Part shown: positions 19,044-26,921 of the stretch, piece by piece
Numbering within the stretch: position 1 is the stretch's first letter
Layout of the letters: each line of letters starts with the position of its first letter
Assembly (NCBI RefSeq): GCF_000526935.1
Contig: NZ_JAHA01000019.1
Span: 620,001 to 684,000 of the forward strand
Reading direction: 5' to 3'
Source of the DNA: Butyrivibrio sp. FCS014
Lineage (GTDB): Bacteria > Bacillota > Clostridia > Lachnospirales > Lachnospiraceae
DNA: 64,000 nt
Translations under genes and position numbers: made by a program
The notes under the pieces: model-generated
Databases searched by the model: none
Seen by the model: the letters and a program-made list of their open reading frames with translations, nothing else
Told to the model about the DNA's origin: nothing

Positions 19044-19784
19044 ATGAAACCCGAGTTTTACGACAAGAGCAAACGTGCAAACGTTTATAATACCATCTAT
19101 ATTTACAAGATCATTTCCCTGGTACTGCTGGTCATCTTTACCGTGATCCTTGCAGTGCTGTTCCATAAGGACAAGGCCAAATACAAGGAATTCAGTCAGG
19201 CAGACACTCCTGCATTCTTTGTGGTTGTGGCCGCGTGCCTTGTACTCTTTGTAATAAGCATCATCCTGGACTTCTATATATTAAGAAGGACCGCTTCCAT
19301 CGGGCGTCGCCTTAATAAGCTGGCCTTCATTGACAAGCTCACCGGGCTTCCCAACAGATACAGCTGCGATCTTCTCATTAACAGCTTTTCTGCTCCCGAG
19401 AGGCTTCAAAATGCCGGATTTTTCCTGATGCAGATTGCGAATCTTTCCTCCATCAACAGCGAAAACGGCCACGACAACGGCAACTGGCTCATCTCTGAAT
19501 TCTGCACCATCCTTGAGGATGTCAGCGCCGACTACGGCTACGCCGGAAGAAACGGTGGAAACGAATTTATCGTTCTTATTGAAAACTGCGACAGCACTGC
19601 TGCCGATATGTTCCTTTTAGACCTCACCAAGAGAATACATGGTTACAATGAAATGAATGTCGGTTCACCTCTTGAGGTTGCCTATGCCCGGGCTCTTAAC
19701 TGCGATGAACACAAGGACAAGATCTCTGATCTTGTATCCCAGGGTTACCGCAAACTCAGAGAATCTCCTCAGGTTCTTTCGTAA
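19044..19784 (+). CDS. Membrane protein with degenerate GGDEF domain
   Basis: 246 residues from MKPEFYDKSK; the start follows GGAGGCGTTTT. Two membrane segments (about 20-40 and 57-80) lead to a GGDEF-fold domain beginning LAFIDKLTGLPNR. The catalytic loop reads GGNEF instead of GGDEF, and the metal-binding Asp of the usual DIDxFKxIN stretch is replaced (QIANLSSIN). It is thus unlikely to make c-di-GMP and may be a structural or sensing relic. It opens the pseudopilin gene set; the next gene starts 5 nt later. Confidence 0.75.
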   Translation: MKPEFYDKSKRANVYNTIYIYKIISLVLLVIFTVILAVLFHKDKAKYKEFSQADTPAFFVVVAACLVLFVISIILDFYILRRTASIGRRLNKLAFIDKLTGLPNRYSCDLLINSFSAPERLQNAGFFLMQIANLSSINSENGHDNGNWLISEFCTILEDVSADYGYAGRNGGNEFIVLIENCDSTAADMFLLDLTKRIHGYNEMNVGSPLEVAYARALNCDEHKDKISDLVSQGYRKLRESPQVLS

Positions 19785-19788
19785 ATCT

Positions 19789-20808
19789 ATGGCTGGAAAA
19801 CAAATCGGTAACATCCTGAAAACTGCATATTCTCTTGCATCCGTTGCAGTTGCCGGCGCTTTGCTGACAGCTCTTGTCGGCTGCGGCGAAACTGTGCCTT
19901 CGGTAAGCACCTCTCCCGTAAAATCTGCTCCCGCAGCTGTTAAGCAGCAGGAGGAGGAAGAGGACGATGCTCCCAAGGTAAAGGGCAGCCGTGACAATGT
20001 GCCGGTATGTCTTGTTCCCGAGGCCACAGGCGAGGATGTCTATGAGAACGAATATGCACATCTCGATGCTTCCAACATATCTGAGGGCTACATCATTATC
20101 CGCTACACCGGCTCCTGTCCGAAGGTAAAGCTCCAGATAACAGGCCCCAATTCCATCACCTACACCTACAATCTTATAGTCGAAACTCCCACGGATGAGG
20201 TATTCCCTCTCCAGTCGGGAAACGGCGAATATATCGTAAACGTCTTTGAGAACATTGAGGGCACCCAGTATTCACAGGCCTTCTCCCAGCTTCTTGACGT
20301 TAACATCACCAACGAATTCTCACCTTTCCTCTACCCCAACCAGTATGTGACTTTCTCAAGCTCCAGCCTGGCGGTAAAGAAAGGAGAAGAACTGGCCTTT
20401 AGCTGCAACAACGATCTTGAGGTTGTTTCAGCCGTATACAACTTTATGATAAAGAACATTTCCTACGACCACGAGGAAGCTGAAACCGTTCAAAGCGGAT
20501 ATCTTCCCGACGTCGACGAGGTGCTCACCACCAGGACCGGCATATGCCTTGACTACTCGGCCCTTATGGTCACCATGTTAAGGAGCCAGCGCATCCCCAC
20601 CAGAATGGAGATCGGATACGCCGGAACAGCCTATCACGCATGGCTTTCCACCTATATCGAGGACATCGGCTGGGTCAACGGAATGATAGAATTCGACGGA
20701 AAAGAATGGTCACTTATGGACCCCACTTTCGCATCCAACACAGAAGATAAATCCCTTAAGGATTTCATCGGAGACGGTTCAAACTACTCTGTTAAATACA
20801 TTTACTGA
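19789..20808 (+). CDS. Transglutaminase-like lipoprotein
   Basis: 339 residues from an ATG 5 nt past the previous stop. The N-terminus is a lipoprotein signal with lipobox LVGC (Cys near 27), followed by an acidic, disordered linker. The C-terminal half has a transglutaminase/protease-like core: TRTGICLDYSALM (Cys), YHAW (His) and SLMDPTF (Asp), the triad in order. It should lie outside the membrane. A longer upstream frame exists, but it would overlap the GGDEF gene and lose the lipobox context. Confidence 0.8.
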   Translation: MAGKQIGNILKTAYSLASVAVAGALLTALVGCGETVPSVSTSPVKSAPAAVKQQEEEEDDAPKVKGSRDNVPVCLVPEATGEDVYENEYAHLDASNISEGYIIIRYTGSCPKVKLQITGPNSITYTYNLIVETPTDEVFPLQSGNGEYIVNVFENIEGTQYSQAFSQLLDVNITNEFSPFLYPNQYVTFSSSSLAVKKGEELAFSCNNDLEVVSAVYNFMIKNISYDHEEAETVQSGYLPDVDEVLTTRTGICLDYSALMVTMLRSQRIPTRMEIGYAGTAYHAWLSTYIEDIGWVNGMIEFDGKEWSLMDPTFASNTEDKSLKDFIGDGSNYSVKYIY

Positions 20809-20829
20809 TATACAGCAAACGGAGGGATC

Positions 20830-21885
20830 ATGGGCAAGATAACAAAAACATCCAAATTAAGCAGTTACGAGATTTCCAGTTTCTGCCGCCAGATGGCGCT
20901 GCTTATGAAAGCAGGCATCGATCCCGGCAGCGGCGTGGACATCCTTGAAGAGGACACAAAGGACCCCAAAGGAAAAGCTCTTTTGCAGTCCTTAAGCCAA
21001 GTGCTCCATAGCGGGGAAAAATTCCATACTGCTCTTAGCATGACCGAAGCCTTCCCGGACTATGTGATCCACATGGTCACCATCGGTGAGGAATCCGGAA
21101 ACATGGACACCGTTATGGAATCCCTGGCGGATTACTATGACCGTGAAGAGAACATCGAATCCAATATCAAGAGCGCCGTAAGCTATCCTCTTATCATGGT
21201 GCTGATGATGCTGGTTGTTGTTATGGTGCTCATTACCAAGGTACTTCCCATCTTCCAGCAGGTCTTTTCCCAGCTTGGAACCAGCATGAGCGGCTTTGCC
21301 CAGTCCCTGCTCAATTTAGGAAATGCCCTTAACCGCTACTCCATCGTGCTGATCGTGATCCTTGTGCTGTTTGCAGCTTGCTTCTTCTATTTCAGCGCAA
21401 CCGACAGCGGCAAGGCCAGATTCAAACTCTTGATGCACAAGTTCCCCGCCACCAAGAAACTCATGCAGGAGCTGGAGACGGAGCGCTTTGCCAGCGGTAT
21501 GGTCCTTACTCTTTCCAGTGGTATGGATACCTTCGAGGGTCTGTCCCTGGTAAAGAATCTTGTTACAACAGATGCTATGAAAGAGAAAATAGAAAGTTGC
21601 AGAAACATGCTTCTTGACGGAGACAGTTTCCCGGAAGCCCTGGGAAAGTCACAGCTCTTTTCCTCCTTCTATTCACAGATGGTGGATGTCGGATTTAAGT
21701 CCGGCTCCATGGATCAGGCAATGAAGCAGGTTTCAGAGAGGATCGAAAAAGATACGGAGCGCAGGATCTACTCCCTTATCTCGGTCCTTGAACCCACCCT
21801 TGTTATCATCCTCTCACTTATAGTGGGAATGATCCTTCTTTCGGTAATTCTTCCGCTTATGGGAATCATGACAACCATCGGCTGA
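20830..21885 (+). CDS. Type II secretion/type IV pilus platform protein, GspF/PilC family
   Basis: 351 residues with the family's duplicated layout: two cytoplasmic helical domains (about 10-125 and 205-320) each followed by membrane segments, three in all. FCRQMALLMKAG and the second-copy FASGMVLTLSSGM match the T2SSF repeats. In known systems it is the inner-membrane platform turned by a GspE/PilB ATPase. No such ATPase gene is in the window. GGAGGGATC precedes the ATG. Confidence 0.92.
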   Translation: MGKITKTSKLSSYEISSFCRQMALLMKAGIDPGSGVDILEEDTKDPKGKALLQSLSQVLHSGEKFHTALSMTEAFPDYVIHMVTIGEESGNMDTVMESLADYYDREENIESNIKSAVSYPLIMVLMMLVVVMVLITKVLPIFQQVFSQLGTSMSGFAQSLLNLGNALNRYSIVLIVILVLFAACFFYFSATDSGKARFKLLMHKFPATKKLMQELETERFASGMVLTLSSGMDTFEGLSLVKNLVTTDAMKEKIESCRNMLLDGDSFPEALGKSQLFSSFYSQMVDVGFKSGSMDQAMKQVSERIEKDTERRIYSLISVLEPTLVIILSLIVGMILLSVILPLMGIMTTIG

Positions 21886-21897
21886 TGAGGTTTATAT

Positions 21898-22230
21898 ATG
21901 AGCAACAGATTTGACAACAACAGGACTTTTTCCATTCCTGACAGAGTTTACAAGTTAATATCCATTGCCATATTCCTGTGCATTGCAGTGGTCTTCATCG
22001 TAGCTGTTGACAGGCTCGGAAAGGGACAGATCGAGAAACAGCAGGAGTCCCTTGAAAGCGCCATTGCAAGGGACATTGTCCAGTGCTATGCCATCGAGGG
22101 CCAGTACCCTCCCACCCTGGAATACATGGAAGATCACTACGGACTGGTCTACGACAAGGATACCTTCTTTGTGGATTATCAGCCCATTGCAGCCAACCTT
22201 TACCCGGACTACACAGTTATTCGGAGGTAA
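21898..22230 (+). CDS. Pseudopilin-like small membrane protein
   Basis: 110 residues: a short N-terminal cytoplasmic part, one membrane helix (about 19-40), then an alpha-helical stem with a globular end (QYPPTLEYMEDHYGL). The look is of a minor pilin, but there is no classical Gly-Phe-Thr-Leu-x-Glu cleavage motif. 12 nt after gspF, 3 nt before the next gene. Confidence 0.65.
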   Translation: MSNRFDNNRTFSIPDRVYKLISIAIFLCIAVVFIVAVDRLGKGQIEKQQESLESAIARDIVQCYAIEGQYPPTLEYMEDHYGLVYDKDTFFVDYQPIAANLYPDYTVIRR

Positions 22231-22233
22231 CCC

Positions 22234-22728
22234 ATGAATACCCGTTCTCAAAACAAACATATAATAGATGCGGTATTCGTTATCTGCCTGGCGCTTCTGT
22301 TTGTATTGTCCGCTCTCTCAGTAATTGCCATCGGTGCCGACATCTACAAGAAAAATGTATCGGCCATGGAGAGCAATAACGACCGGAGGATCGCCACTGC
22401 CTACGTCACAGAGAAAGTACGGCAGGCCGATGTTAACGGAGCTGTCTATGCCCGCGAGATTTTCGATCACAATGCTCTCATCCTTCAGGAAGAGATAAAC
22501 GGCCAGCTTTACGATACTTACATCTACGAATACGAAGGAGCTCTGATGGAGCTTTTTGCCCGGGACGATCTGGAGGTCTTCTATCCCCAGTCCGGTCAGA
22601 AGATCATGAACATACTCTCCTTTGATATCGAAGAAATTACGGAACATGTACTTAGCGTCGACATAACCCTTATGGACGGAAGCACCGACCACCTTTACAT
22701 AACCAAGAGGAGCGAAGAAGGCGGCTGA
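22234..22728 (+). CDS. DUF4860-like single-pass protein of the pseudopilin cluster
   Basis: 164 residues; one membrane helix (about 10-34), then an exported alpha/beta domain (RRIATAYVTEKVRQAD, LYDTYIYEYEGAL). It resembles the DUF4860 family of Lachnospiraceae that sits beside pilin-like genes. Role unknown, probably a minor component. The 2-nt gap to the next gene implies coupled translation. Confidence 0.65.
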   Translation: MNTRSQNKHIIDAVFVICLALLFVLSALSVIAIGADIYKKNVSAMESNNDRRIATAYVTEKVRQADVNGAVYAREIFDHNALILQEEINGQLYDTYIYEYEGALMELFARDDLEVFYPQSGQKIMNILSFDIEEITEHVLSVDITLMDGSTDHLYITKRSEEGG

Positions 22729-22730
22729 TA

Positions 22731-23276
22731 ATGAACGAACGCAGTAATTCCAAATTAAGCCTCTTTTTAATGGAGCTCATAATTGCCATCATGTTTTTCT
22801 CCCTTTCCGCAGCAGTGTGCGTAAGGCTTTTTGTGTCTGCCCACACTATGGCCGAAAGTACGGAGTCTATTAATAATGCCACCATCTGGACCCAGAATCT
22901 GGCTGAAGCCTTCACCGGAGAAAAGGGTGATCTGTCGGAAATATCGCATCTCTTCCCGGAGGCTTACGTCATCTCCGAATCAGAGACGGAAGGCACTCTT
23001 ATCCTCTTCTTTGACGATAAATGGGAGCTTATGTCAGGGCAGCCCTCCGACGCAGCTTACGAGGCCATTCTTGAGGTCACAAGACAAGACGCTGCCGATG
23101 TTTACAGCGACGTTAACACCTATGGCACAGAAATAACGGGAAAAGCAGCAGTTGGAAAAATAGCTGTAATGAAAACCGGATCATCTGCCGATATAGTATC
23201 TGTTATCCCCGATGACGGTGCGGACGTGATCCTCCTTACTGCTGTTGATACTTATCTTGGAAAGGAGGGACAGTGA
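22731..23276 (+). CDS. Pseudopilin-like protein
   Basis: 181 residues. A near-canonical pilin-type N-terminus: short basic leader, then LFLMELIIAIMFFSLSAAV with Glu at the place of pilin Glu5 in the hydrophobic helix. The rest is an exported beta-rich domain. A prepilin peptidase would be needed if it is cleaved; none is nearby. Its stop overlaps the ribosome site of the next gene. Confidence 0.7.
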   Translation: MNERSNSKLSLFLMELIIAIMFFSLSAAVCVRLFVSAHTMAESTESINNATIWTQNLAEAFTGEKGDLSEISHLFPEAYVISESETEGTLILFFDDKWELMSGQPSDAAYEAILEVTRQDAADVYSDVNTYGTEITGKAAVGKIAVMKTGSSADIVSVIPDDGADVILLTAVDTYLGKEGQ

Positions 23277-23277
23277 T

Positions 23278-23682
23278 ATGAACACTCATAAATCCCAGGG
23301 CGCTCATGTAGGAAGTGCCTCAATCCTTCTGATATTCACTGTTCTGGCCATAGTTTCCTTCGCGGCACTGGCCATGGTCAACTCCAAGGCGGACTACAAC
23401 CTAAGCAGCAACCTTCAGGAGAGGCAAAAGAGCTATTACGAGGCCTGTCATAAGGGAAACGCATTTGTGGCAGCTGTAAATTCAGGCTATGACAATAATG
23501 CCGAAGATGGTATAATGAAGGAAAGTATACCAATTACCGATAATCAATCTCTCGATATTGCGATTATGCTAAATAGTTCAAACAGCATATCCAATTCAGA
23601 CAATAACAACGGAATCATCAAATGGCAGATAGTTACACACAGCAATTTCGACTACGATACTAATCTTCCGGTCATTCCGTAA
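23278..23682 (+). CDS. Small single-pass protein, PilX/minor pilin-like
   Basis: 134 residues starting MNTHKSQGAH after AAAGGAGGGA. One hydrophobic helix (about 12-33) then a stretch ending in an Asn/Ser-rich segment. The short head, helix and YYEACHKGNAFVAAVN stem look like PilX-type minor pilins. It is the last of the cluster before a 181-nt gap with no recognised feature. Confidence 0.6.
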   Translation: MNTHKSQGAHVGSASILLIFTVLAIVSFAALAMVNSKADYNLSSNLQERQKSYYEACHKGNAFVAAVNSGYDNNAEDGIMKESIPITDNQSLDIAIMLNSSNSISNSDNNNGIIKWQIVTHSNFDYDTNLPVIP

Positions 23683-23863
23683 TTATCACGATTTTAAAAC
23701 AATTTTCGAGGGACTTTATCAAATTTTAATTATTTGTATAACGATTTAACACGCACAAACAGTATTTAGGTGGTACAATAGATTATGTACCAAATAAATA
23801 AAATCTAAGAAAGAATTTGCTTTATTTTTACAGGCAACTAAAAATACTTATTGGAGGTTCAAT

Positions 23864-24226
23864 ATGGGAAAAAGAATACTCATTACTGATGACGCCGCTT
23901 TCATGCGCATGATGCTCAAGGATATCCTTTCCAAGAACGGATATGAGATTGCCGGCGAAGCAGAGAACGGAAAAGTCGCAATCGAGAAGTATAATGAGTT
24001 GAAACCCGACCTTGTAACTCTTGATATCACAATGCCCGAGCTTGATGGTATCGGAGCCTTGAAGGGAATCAAGGCTGCAGATCCTAATGCGGTTTGCATC
24101 ATGTGTTCTGCTATGGGTCAGCAGGCAATGGTTATTGAATCTATTCAGGCCGGCGCCAAGGACTTCATCGTTAAGCCTTTCCAGGCTGACCGTGTTCTTG
24201 AGGCGGTTAAAAAAGCTATCGGCTGA
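23864..24226 (+). CDS. CheY-like single-domain response regulator
   Basis: 120 residues, only a receiver domain. RILITDDAAFMR holds the acidic pair, LVTLDITMPELDG the phosphorylated Asp, CSAMGQQ the switch Thr/Ser position (Ser-Ala), and IVKPFQ the conserved Lys. The form matches CheY of Clostridia, which links CheA to the flagellar switch. GGAGGTTCAAT precedes the ATG. It has its own terminator. The upstream 181 nt contain TACAAT and GGTAC/GTACC but no clear -35. Confidence 0.88.
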   Translation: MGKRILITDDAAFMRMMLKDILSKNGYEIAGEAENGKVAIEKYNELKPDLVTLDITMPELDGIGALKGIKAADPNAVCIMCSAMGQQAMVIESIQAGAKDFIVKPFQADRVLEAVKKAIG

Positions 24227-24250
24227 TCGGCTCTGTATTGCAGAAATATC

Positions 24251-24288
24251 AAAGGCTGCTGCACTTTCAACAGTGCAGCAGCCTTTTT
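24251..24288 (+). terminator. Terminator after the CheY-like gene
   Basis: A 12-bp stem pairs 24254-24265 with 24272-24283 around a 6-nt loop and ends in five T. Confidence 0.92.
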
Positions 24289-24334
24289 ATTGTGCAGTCT
24301 GTGTAATTGTTAATCTGCAGCAGCTCCTGTCCTA

Positions 24335-25147
24335 TCAGAATGTATAGGTGGCTACGTAATCCATTCCCTCGGGAACAGTGATATCGGGAGCGTCCAGTAT
24401 AAGCTCCGGCTTCTTACCCTCAGAGAGCATCTGGGTCTCGAAGTTGTACATCGCAATTCCCATATCTATCTTCTGAAGATCATAGTCAGGTGTGATATAA
24501 CCCTTGTCGTGTTTCTCAAAGAACATAGCACTGTGCTCATCGATAACGACTCTCCAGGGCTGTTTATTTACAGCGGAAGGAGCAAATCTGACAGCCTCAA
24601 GGTCATCAAAAAGACCGTTTTCCTTGGCATATTTCTCATCCAGGGGCTTTCCGAAATTGCCGATGCAGAAGAGCTCTTCAAACTTCATTCTCCAGTCAGC
24701 CTTAACGCCCTTTCTCATCAGGTTCTCTTTGATGGACATCTTGGCTGTGATTCCAAGAGGGCTTACACAGGGCATAACCTCACCCTCCTGAAGGCATGAA
24801 GCCTTCTCAAACTTCTCCCTTGGCATTGTTCCGCCGATCCACACAGTTCCAAGCCCCAGCTCATGGGCTTTCATCAGGAGCTTCTGGAAACTGTAGCCGT
24901 AGGCTTCTTCCATATGCTCACCCTTTGCTACAACAGCGCTCACATAGCACTTCTCACCTGTAAGTACAGGGCTTGAAAGATCGTTTTCCTTAGCATCAAG
25001 AAAAATGAATCTAACCTTGATCCCGTAGGGGTTTGTGATATCCTCCGCAAATGTCTTAAGCTCATCAAGCACCTTGGGATCAACACCCTTGCCGTCAAAG
25101 CTTCTTACACTTCTTCTTGTCTTAACAAGATCCATAAAATTTGCCAT
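24335..25147 (-). CDS. Nitroreductase-family flavoprotein
   Basis: 270 residues from MANFMDLVKTRRSVRSF, the FMN-binding start of the family. A second half (NGLFDDLEAVRFAPSAVNKQPWR) completes the fold; the length is above that of single-fold nitroreductases and fits the duplicated TM1586-type group. It reduces nitro or quinone-like compounds with NAD(P)H in the family; the natural substrate is unknown. GAGG nine nt upstream favours the start at 25147. Confidence 0.82.
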   Translation of the reverse strand: MANFMDLVKTRRSVRSFDGKGVDPKVLDELKTFAEDITNPYGIKVRFIFLDAKENDLSSPVLTGEKCYVSAVVAKGEHMEEAYGYSFQKLLMKAHELGLGTVWIGGTMPREKFEKASCLQEGEVMPCVSPLGITAKMSIKENLMRKGVKADWRMKFEELFCIGNFGKPLDEKYAKENGLFDDLEAVRFAPSAVNKQPWRVVIDEHSAMFFEKHDKGYITPDYDLQKIDMGIAMYNFETQMLSEGKKPELILDAPDITVPEGMDYVATYTF

Positions 25148-25278
25148 TTTGATCATCCTCTTCTTATGGAGAAATCTCCATCTGTTTTCTTTTGCATCAT
25201 TAAATTGTTTGCAATCTTATTATATATGCTTTTTGGCAAAAATCAACCCTGATGACATTCTGCCACAGCTTTCAGTTT

Positions 25279-25292
25279 GTCAGCCGGCTGAC
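25279..25292. repeat. Perfect 14-bp palindrome
   Basis: GTCAGCCGGCTGAC lies 9 nt past the stop of the Mbeg1-like gene. It has no loop and no T run, so it is a poor terminator and might be a protein site or chance. Confidence 0.3.
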
Positions 25293-25300
25293 CGGAATCA

Positions 25301-26911
25301 TCACTTCTTTTTTCTCCTGTCTCTTAACATCTTCAGAGTCTCAAAAATGGCATCTATAAGCAGCAGATATCCGCATGAGAGCATATACCAGCTGTTCTCG
25401 ATATCCGGTGTGATAAGGATATAGGCTCCGAGGATCAGGGTAACAATACCCTCAAAGGAATATCGAAACCTCTCAAATATCTTGTTATTGTAGATCCTGA
25501 AATTGATCAGGTTCTGATATGCCAGCGTAAGGAACGCCACTCCCAGAAGCATACTGGATACTATAAAAAGAGCCCCGTCCTTTACCACAACAGCCGATGA
25601 CAGAACCCACAGCACAATGCACATGATAACTCTGGGCCTTTCCTTCTTAAAGTTCCAGCCTGAATTTCTAAGGTACTTTACCGTAAGCACCACCTCATAT
25701 ATACAGATAAAAAGAAGCAGCAAAAACACCACCGATTCCATGGCAAAATCCGGGAAAGCAAAGCACAGCGCGCAAAGAAGAAGTGACAGTGCTATCCTGA
25801 TTATCTGCTTTCTGTTAATAAGCCCCCACAGACGGACAAATATCCTTCTGTTGTCGTCATCTTCTTTCTTGATCTTCCTGGCCTTGTTCTTAATATCCAG
25901 AGCATCGTTCCCCGCCATGTTCATAAGCAGGTTTTCAAACACAGATGGCCCCTGGGCCGCAAATTCCCTGATGGTCTCAGCTCCGGTCTCAGACATGGAA
26001 TTAAACAGGCTGTCTATGAAATTCTCCCTGGCAGGAAGGTCCATCCCTTCCACAAATCTGTCTATAAGAACCGTGATAAGATGGCTCTCCGGTGCATGAT
26101 CCGAGCATGTAACAGGCCCTGAGGGGCCAATAAGCCAGCTCTGCATATTATGCTGCAAAAGAGCCTTCGAGGAACTGCGGACGATTATGCTCTCTCCTGC
26201 AGGCGGTTCGAATATCCTTCCTATTATGGAGTACTCCGGTGTGATCTTGGTAATGCGGCTCAGTATGCTGTAGATATATGATTTATCCAGCACCTCATCG
26301 CAAAAGCCCGGTCCGTCGTTGACGTAGACTCTTACCAGTTTATCTTTTTCCTCATTCTCCAGATGCGCCGCACTGTAAAGTGCCAGGTGAGCGCCCTTGG
26401 AATGGCCGCAGATAAAGACCTTGCCTTCCGCTTCCTTTACATGCTTTTGGGCGTACTCATAGGCCAGATCCTGGGAGGGCACTCTGGTGTAGCTGATCAT
26501 GAAATCCTCTTTCCATCCAATTATGGTGGAGTCCGTTCCCCTGAAAGCTATCACCGTGGTTCCGTCGTCCAATATATAAGTAACAGCTGCAAACTGCCTG
26601 TCCTGGCTGTCATAGATATCCTTGAAATCCTTAAGGACCACATCTCCGAACCTCTTGGATTCCGCGCAGGCCCTGGCAAATTCATCATCCTCTTTTACCG
26701 AACCTGCCCGAGTGTTCTTAAGCTTATTTACCTCATCAAGCCGTGTAATGGCCTCATTTAAAGACATACTCTGCCCATCGGAAAGAATCGGCTTATAATC
26801 CACATACACAAGCTCCGACAGAACCAGATTATCTTCAATTTTGAATTCCCGTTCACTGAAGTTCAAATCCCCTCTCCAGCGAACATAATCCGTCAAATGA
26901 GACTGTGCCAT
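25301..26911 (-). CDS. Mbeg1-like (DUF2974) alpha/beta hydrolase with C-terminal membrane domain
   Basis: 536 residues. The N-terminal ~370 residues are a lipase-class-3-like hydrolase: FRGTDST and FICGHSKGAHLAL, the Ser nucleophile elbow GHSKG. The C-terminal ~150 residues carry about five membrane helices and resemble DUF308/HdeD modules. Mbeg1-like proteins with GHSKG are common in Lachnospiraceae; the substrate is unknown. It lies 10 nt after the ABC exporter gene and is the last gene of a six-gene operon. Confidence 0.78.
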   Translation of the reverse strand: MAQSHLTDYVRWRGDLNFSEREFKIEDNLVLSELVYVDYKPILSDGQSMSLNEAITRLDEVNKLKNTRAGSVKEDDEFARACAESKRFGDVVLKDFKDIYDSQDRQFAAVTYILDDGTTVIAFRGTDSTIIGWKEDFMISYTRVPSQDLAYEYAQKHVKEAEGKVFICGHSKGAHLALYSAAHLENEEKDKLVRVYVNDGPGFCDEVLDKSYIYSILSRITKITPEYSIIGRIFEPPAGESIIVRSSSKALLQHNMQSWLIGPSGPVTCSDHAPESHLITVLIDRFVEGMDLPARENFIDSLFNSMSETGAETIREFAAQGPSVFENLLMNMAGNDALDIKNKARKIKKEDDDNRRIFVRLWGLINRKQIIRIALSLLLCALCFAFPDFAMESVVFLLLLFICIYEVVLTVKYLRNSGWNFKKERPRVIMCIVLWVLSSAVVVKDGALFIVSSMLLGVAFLTLAYQNLINFRIYNNKIFERFRYSFEGIVTLILGAYILITPDIENSWYMLSCGYLLLIDAIFETLKMLRDRRKKK

Positions 26912-26921
26912 TTTTGTAACC

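Noticed and set aside
23760..23800. Promoter with TACAAT and a GGTAC/GTACC repeat before the CheY-like gene
   Set aside because: No acceptable -35 at 16-19 nt and no sigma-28 pattern; kept only as a remark in the gene entry.
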